Assembly: GCA_035542775.1 (NCBI GenBank)
Contig: DATKKX010000403.1
Location: forward strand, 1-18,526
DNA length: 18,526 nucleotides
From: DATKKX01 sp035542775
Lineage (GTDB): Bacteria > Planctomycetota > Phycisphaerae > UBA1845 > UTPLA1
Direction: 5' to 3'
Shown piece by piece: positions 14,588-18,526 of this stretch (position 1 is its first letter; every line of letters starts with the position of its first letter). The notes beneath the pieces were generated by a model. That model saw only the letters and a program-made list of their open reading frames with translations, ran no database searches and was not told the DNA's origin. The position numbers were made by a program, and so were the translations under genes.

Positions 14588-14616
14588 GGCACGGACAAAC
14601 CGGTTTTGTCCGTGCC
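14588..14616 (-). terminator. Perfect 12-bp hairpin after the GT-C gene
   Basis: GGCACGGACAAA (14588-14599) and TTTGTCCGTGCC (14605-14616) flank a 5-nt loop, 27 nt beyond the GT-C stop. This is the longest uninterrupted stem I found. No U-run follows on the minus strand, so it may be a Rho-assisted terminator, a 3' stabiliser or a dispersed repeat. Confidence 0.5.
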
Positions 14617-14643
14617 ACCGGGAGGGGATGACAGCGGCTAGTG

Positions 14644-16446
14644 TCAGCGTCCGGCTTGCTCTCCAGGGGCGGATGTCGGCGGGAGTTCGTCCATCCGGCG
14701 ATAAATGCGGAACCCGGGGCCGGGCTGATCGGTAATCGCCGGCTTCTGAAAAGACATGTAGAAGTGGTCGAGCCTGCAGAAAAGGTCCGGTGGCAGGTCG
14801 GCCTTGTAAGCGTCAATCTGGTGGACGAGTTCGTAGCGGTCCTTCATCATCGTGGCCAGAAATGCCCGCTCCGTTGCATTGTGCCCATCGAGGTAATAAA
14901 CCTGCGGCCACTCGACGAGGACGATCCAGCGGTACTGAAACACCAGGGCCGGGTCGCGGAGGAGAACTGGGCGAAGCAGCTCCGTCGCATCAGACTGGCG
15001 GATCGGCCGGTGATGGAACATGTACGGCAGTGCCGACCAGCCACCGGACCACAGCACGGGCTCATCCGGCGGAACATGGGCAAGGATCCAACTTCGCAGC
15101 TCCAGTCGCGTGTCCTCTCGGCCGGCCACGCGGTCGAAGGCGGTGAGGCGCATGATGCTCGGCGCGAGGAACGCCAGCGTGACGACAATGGCTGGCACAG
15201 AGGCTCGATGCCGATGTCGAAGTCTGCCCGGCAGAGTTTCGGGGGCTTGTGCCGTGCTATTTTGTGGCGGCCCGCTCCGCGGCGTGCTTGCGCGAGATCG
15301 CCCCAGGATTCGGCCGAGCGTCCTGCTTCGGGCGCGGACGCGCAATTCCAGCAGGGCGGATCGCATGGCCCAACCACAGGCGATCGCCAGGAAAGGCAGG
15401 ACAGGGTTCATGTAGCGGATGAAGACGCGGTCGCTCCGGCCGGTAAAGAGGAAGTACAGCACCGGCAGCGACCAAAGCAGCAACGCCCGACCATCCCGGC
15501 GGAGTGCCATCCATACCCCGCCGGCCAGCGTGGCGATCAGCACCGGAAGGCCGAGCCCGTGGGCCAACGCCACGCGGAGATAGAACAGGTAACCGCAGGG
15601 GCCCGGTTGGGCGGGCGGTTCCTTACTGACCAGGAGGATCTCCCAGGTGAAGTCATCCCAGGCCTTCTCGAAGTGGATGAAGAAATAGGGCGTAGTGGCG
15701 GCGAAGACGGCGACAGTGAGCCCCGCAGCCAGGATGGCCGCCAGGACAGCCCACAGCACCGGTTCCGTGCGGTGATGCCTGCGAGCCGTGACGATAATCG
15801 CTACGGCAAACGGCCAGCACAGCCATGCAGCGGTGTACTTCGTCCCGATGGCCAGTCCCGCAAACGCCGCCGCCCAGATAAGGCGACGCAATCGGCCGTC
15901 GCGGTGCAGCTTGGTCAATTGCCAGAACGAAAGCGTCATGAGCAGCACGCACGGCACGTCCGTGACGCCGAAATGCGAGTCCCGGACGTGCAGGTAGCAC
16001 AGGCACAGCACGAGTGCGGACAACAGGGCCGTACCGCGGCCAAAGAGCTGCCGCGCCGCCGCGTAAACCACGCCGACCGTCAGGGAGCCGCACAGCGCGG
16101 CGATGATTCGCAGGACCAGATGGAACGCCGCGGGGTTCTCCGAGAACATCGCCTGGAGGCTGTCGGCGGTGGTTGTCCCGAGGAGACGGAGGCCCCACTG
16201 CAGTAGCTTGAAGCAGCCAAAGGCGGTGTAGATAAGCAGCGAGGGATACGAGAAGAAATCCGGGTCCCAACCGGCGATGGTTTCCAGACGCACAGCGTTG
16301 GCCACTATGGTTTCTTCATCCGGACGGGCCAGGGTATTGGGCAGGCCGAACTGCAGCCCCACGCACCGCGCGATGAAGGCCAGCGCGATCAAGGCAGCGC
16401 AATGCTTGGCCGTGGTGGACCAGGCGCGTGAGGTCGCGTCGTGCAT
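14644..16446 (-). CDS. GT-C membrane glycosyltransferase (PMT/ArnT-like)
   Basis: I place the start at the ATG at 16446 (600 residues, MHDATSRAW). The open frame continues to 17013, but that part is hydrophilic, antisense to the EamA gene and not family-like. About ten hydrophobic helices span residues 15-365. The first periplasmic loop has LARPDEETIVAN (39-50), whose acidic pair corresponds to the catalytic Asp/Glu of GT-C enzymes, and RDSHFGVTDVP (155-165) is another family-like loop. Residues 370-410 are an Arg-rich linker, then one more helix and a soluble C-terminal domain (LVEWPQVYYLDGHNA). Such enzymes move sugars from polyprenyl-phosphate donors to lipids or proteins outside the membrane. 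It fits with the WecA-like gene downstream. The acceptor is unknown. Confidence 0.88.
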   Translation of the reverse strand: MHDATSRAWSTTAKHCAALIALAFIARCVGLQFGLPNTLARPDEETIVANAVRLETIAGWDPDFFSYPSLLIYTAFGCFKLLQWGLRLLGTTTADSLQAMFSENPAAFHLVLRIIAALCGSLTVGVVYAAARQLFGRGTALLSALVLCLCYLHVRDSHFGVTDVPCVLLMTLSFWQLTKLHRDGRLRRLIWAAAFAGLAIGTKYTAAWLCWPFAVAIIVTARRHHRTEPVLWAVLAAILAAGLTVAVFAATTPYFFIHFEKAWDDFTWEILLVSKEPPAQPGPCGYLFYLRVALAHGLGLPVLIATLAGGVWMALRRDGRALLLWSLPVLYFLFTGRSDRVFIRYMNPVLPFLAIACGWAMRSALLELRVRARSRTLGRILGRSRASTPRSGPPQNSTAQAPETLPGRLRHRHRASVPAIVVTLAFLAPSIMRLTAFDRVAGREDTRLELRSWILAHVPPDEPVLWSGGWSALPYMFHHRPIRQSDATELLRPVLLRDPALVFQYRWIVLVEWPQVYYLDGHNATERAFLATMMKDRYELVHQIDAYKADLPPDLFCRLDHFYMSFQKPAITDQPGPGFRIYRRMDELPPTSAPGEQAGR

Positions 16447-16448
16447 CC

Positions 16449-16483
16449 TTGTACTGTCGGCAGATCGGCCAAGCACAGTACAA
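16449..16483. promoter_or_regulatory. 9-bp inverted repeat between divergent genes
   Basis: TTGTACTGT (16449-16457) and ACAGTACAA (16475-16483) are perfect reverse complements separated by 17 bp. The left arm ends two bases before the GT-C start codon, and the right arm overlaps a candidate -10 for the EamA gene. Arm centres are 26 bp apart. It suits an operator shared by both genes. Confidence 0.6.
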
Positions 16484-16484
16484 T
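16457..16484 (+). promoter_or_regulatory. Candidate promoter of the EamA gene
   Basis: TACAAT at 16479-16484 matches TATAAT at five of six bases. TCGGCA at 16457-16462, after a 16-nt spacer, matches TTGACA at four of six. Transcription would begin near 16491, about 22 nt before the ATG at 16513. Confidence 0.4.
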
Positions 16485-16512
16485 ATCCTGACCCAGCCCG
16501 CCGGCGCGGCCG

Positions 16513-17493
16513 ATGAAAGCCATCCCGGTGATACCCGCTGGGCACGAGTGCCTCATGGAAGCGGCGGCTTTGGTTTCTCGTCGACGGCTCTGGCTGGCTC
16601 GGATCGTGCTGGTACTTGTCGCCCTGTTCTGGAGCTTGAACGGACCGCTGATCAAACTTCTTAGCCAACCGCAGGACCGCCTGCCCGCCGTGACGATCGC
16701 CTGCTATCGGTCGCTCATCGGTGGACTGGTCCTCTTGCTGCTGGCCTGGCGGCAGTTTCCTACGCTCAAACGTGTCCGGCCGGGTTGGCTGGTCGGGGCG
16801 GTGCTGGTTTTTTCCCTGATGACGCTGACGTTCGTGGTCGCGACAACACGCACTGCCGCTGCGAATGCCATCGTTCTGCAATACAGCGCCCCGATCTGGG
16901 TGTTTCTGCTCTCGCCGCTGCTGCTGAAGGAGCGGTTTCACCCAACCGAAGGTCTGGTTCTGCTGATCGCGATGTCCGGCGTGGCGGTGATTTACTTCAT
17001 GCATCCAGCCCACGACAAGCCGGCCCTGCTCATCGGCCTGATGAGCGGCCTGGGTTACGGGCTGGTCATTCTCACGCTTCGCAGGCTGCGTGCAGCTGAC
17101 CCCATGGCCGTGACGGCAATGAACTTTCTTGGCTCAGGTCTGCTGCTGCTACCGCTGGTGGGCGTGTGGGGGAGCTTTGCGATTACCTCTTCGCGGCAAC
17201 TGTTTTTGCTCCTGACGCTGAGCCTGGTGCAGATGTCGCTGCCTTATCTGATGTTCGCCTGGGCCCTGCGATATGTGGAGGCCCACCGCGCCTCGCTAAT
17301 CGTGCTACTCGAGACCATTTTCAATCCCATCCTGACATATGCCGCAGTCGGCGAACCGGTTCCGAGGCCGACGCTGATCGGCGGCCCGCTGATCCTGCTG
17401 GGCGTGATCGGCTGGATCGTCGTGACCTGGCGCGCAAGCAGCGTCGCGGGGAGCAGGGCCGCACATGATCAGGCAGCTGCCGACGGCAAGTAG
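16513..17493 (+). CDS. EamA/DMT-superfamily transporter
   Basis: The protein has 326 residues and ten hydrophobic helices in two repeated EamA halves, about 28-165 and 172-312. Family features include an early WSLNGPLIKLL helix, the conserved YSAPIWVFLLSPLLLKER at about 123-140 closing the first half, and RASLIVLLETIFNPILTYAAVGEP at about 259-282 closing the second. The ATG at 16513 or at 16555 (MEAAALVSRRR) could be the start; neither has a good Shine-Dalgarno. DMT permeases move small metabolites such as amino acids or nucleotide sugars across the inner membrane. Divergence from the GT-C gene makes a sugar or export role possible, but the substrate cannot be read from sequence. Confidence 0.93.
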   Translation: MKAIPVIPAGHECLMEAAALVSRRRLWLARIVLVLVALFWSLNGPLIKLLSQPQDRLPAVTIACYRSLIGGLVLLLLAWRQFPTLKRVRPGWLVGAVLVFSLMTLTFVVATTRTAAANAIVLQYSAPIWVFLLSPLLLKERFHPTEGLVLLIAMSGVAVIYFMHPAHDKPALLIGLMSGLGYGLVILTLRRLRAADPMAVTAMNFLGSGLLLLPLVGVWGSFAITSSRQLFLLLTLSLVQMSLPYLMFAWALRYVEAHRASLIVLLETIFNPILTYAAVGEPVPRPTLIGGPLILLGVIGWIVVTWRASSVAGSRAAHDQAAADGK

Positions 17494-17605
17494 GCCGAGT
17501 GCGCGAACCGTGGGAAGCGGTCGCCTCGGCCACGTTCGATCCGCGGTATGGGCGGCACAGTTCGCTGCCCTGGCAGGCTGCTGGATCACGTTTGCCCGGG
17601 CACTC

Positions 17606-17620
17606 CGGCACCCTGTGCCG
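17606..17620. terminator. Hairpin between convergent genes
   Basis: CGGCAC (17606-17611) and GTGCCG (17615-17620) flank a 3-nt loop, with CCCG/CGGG further out. It lies 112 bp past the EamA stop and 111 bp past the stop of the opposing gene, so it could serve either. There is no T-run. A weaker GGCCG/CGGCC pair is at 17662-17679. The rest of 17494-17731 shows nothing else. Confidence 0.35.
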
Positions 17621-17731
17621 ATACGGGTTCTGAGGTTCACACTGACGAGTTGTCGCTCGATGGCCGGCATTAGACGGCCGGTCCTGGCGTCCGACCTCGG
17701 TCTGCGGGTGCCGGTCTCATTTCCTTCTGCT

Positions 17732-18526
17732 TTACGGATTCAGCAGTTTCTGCACAAAGCTCTCTACGTCGGCAATTGTCATGAAGCCGTCCGCATTCAT
17801 GTCTGCGGCGCAGAATTCATCGAACTGAACGCCGCCGGCGTACGGATCGATCAGCACCTCGACGAATCGCTGCACATCCCGCCCGTCCACCAGGCCATTT
17901 CCGTCCACGTCGCCAAGCACCACGCCCGCGCATGAGTTGTGGACGATGCCCCAAATCTGCACGTCGTCAATGTTCCAGCCGGGATACGTGGTCGAATCGG
18001 CGGTGGTCGGCCCCATGCCCCAGCGGATGTACACAGTTGCATGACTGTCTGCTACAGCCGATATGTCGTAGGTCTGTTGCAACCAGGCCGTGTCACTGAT
18101 AGGGGTCGTGTTCTGCCAGATCGTCGACCAGGCAGATCCGTCGTTGGACACCTCGATGGTCGCGTGCGCGTACGTCGGCGCGTCCACGCCCAGCCATCGC
18201 CAGAACTTCAACTGCACCTGGGTGGCGTGGGAGCAGTCCAGGGCCGTCGCCGTCAGGTAGCGGGCGGGCATGCCGCGACTGTAATCACCAGTGAGGTTGT
18301 AGCCGCAGACATTCACCCCCGTGTAGCCATTGTTCGGATCGCGATTGTGCGTCCCGCCACCGGTCGGATGGCCGAAGGCCCACAGGCCCGTCGTGCTCCA
18401 GCCGGGGTCGGTGTTCATGGGGAAGTCGAAGACCACCTGCGGGATCCCCACGCCCACCGTCAACGACACCGTGGCGATGTTCGATGTCGCCGTCGCGTCC
18501 TTGGCCGCATAGGTGAACGAAGCCGA
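17732..18526 (-). CDS. Large secreted protein, C-terminal part, with dockerin-like tail
   Basis: The frame is open to the right edge, so only the last 264 or so residues are seen; the GTG at 18469 is not the true start. The first residues (ASFTYAAKDATATSNIATVS) look like the end of a bacterial cadherin-like or Ig-like repeat. A strand-rich module of about 165 residues follows (GLWAFGHPTGGG, LKFWRWLGVD, YPGWNIDDVQIWG), like MAM/choice-of-anchor domains. The last 60 residues carry two EF-hand-like loops, DVDGNGLVDGRD and DMNADGFMTIAD, each followed by a helix (VQRFVEVLIDP; VESFVQKLLNP): a type I dockerin-like pair. The second loop has Thr at position 9. It is probably a surface or secreted adhesin or enzyme held by calcium-dependent contacts. 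Confidence 0.88.
   Translation of the reverse strand, partial: SASFTYAAKDATATSNIATVSLTVGVGIPQVVFDFPMNTDPGWSTTGLWAFGHPTGGGTHNRDPNNGYTGVNVCGYNLTGDYSRGMPARYLTATALDCSHATQVQLKFWRWLGVDAPTYAHATIEVSNDGSAWSTIWQNTTPISDTAWLQQTYDISAVADSHATVYIRWGMGPTTADSTTYPGWNIDDVQIWGIVHNSCAGVVLGDVDGNGLVDGRDVQRFVEVLIDPYAGGVQFDEFCAADMNADGFMTIADVESFVQKLLNP

Noticed and set aside
14641..16206. A 521-codon plus-strand open frame antisense to the GT-C gene
   Set aside because: Its product is Arg/Gln/Pro/His-rich without domains, as expected for a high-GC shadow, while the minus strand has clear transmembrane and loop motifs.
16449..16483. The dyad as a LexA box
   Set aside because: It contains CTGT and ACAG, but the spacing between them is far larger than in the known E. 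coli-type LexA site, and neither neighbour is a repair gene.
16447..17013. 189-residue N-terminal extension of the GT-C protein
   Set aside because: It is hydrophilic, antisense to the EamA gene, and would cross the divergent promoter; the ATG at 16446 precedes the first helix.

Overview
The window looks like a GC-rich chromosomal segment of a planctomycete, most likely of the Phycisphaerae type. Four things point there: a secreted protein fragment ending in a dockerin-like pair of calcium loops, an ECF sigma factor paired with a long anti-sigma protein whose C-terminal domain I associate with planctomycetes, several exported proteins of unknown function, and long structured intergenic regions. 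This is inference from protein style, because the window has no rRNA or other marker gene. I see no tRNA, rRNA, CRISPR array, phage gene or transposase.

Layout. Positions 1-3563 (+): the 3' part of an AAA+ ATPase, then three co-directional genes (a small membrane-anchored protein, a membrane-anchored TPR-like protein with a proline-rich tail, and a conserved hypothetical). Positions 3774-8948 (-): an ECF sigma factor and its membrane anti-sigma factor overlapping by ATGA, a terminator-like hairpin, then two overlapping genes for exported proteins: a cysteine-rich one, and a 755-residue fusion of two alpha/beta-hydrolase domains and an NTF2-like domain. Positions 9095-12450 (-): a membrane family 2 glycosyltransferase, the PLP-homeostasis protein YggS, and a lipoprotein with a possible kinase-like fold. 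Positions 12451-13269: about 0.8 kb with no credible gene, holding three separate short-period tandem arrays and several hairpins. Positions 13270-16446 (-): a WecA/MraY-type polyprenyl-phosphate sugar-phosphate transferase and a GT-C membrane glycosyltransferase. Positions 16513-17493 (+): an EamA/DMT-family transporter, divergent from the GT-C gene across a 66-bp spacer with a 9-bp inverted repeat. Positions 17732-18526 (-): the 3' part of a large secreted protein with a cadherin-like repeat end, a carbohydrate/MAM-like module and a dockerin-like tail.

How it may work together. Three genes (GT2, WecA-like, GT-C) belong to lipid-linked sugar transfer and could serve a surface polysaccharide or glycolipid, although they are not one compact operon. 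The sigma/anti-sigma pair lies upstream of the two exported-protein genes on the same strand and could control them, but a hairpin separates the two pairs. No known defence, secretion or biosynthetic system is complete here. The most unusual items are the tandem hydrolase fusion, the kinase-like lipoprotein, the repeat-rich noncoding region and the dyad between the divergent genes.
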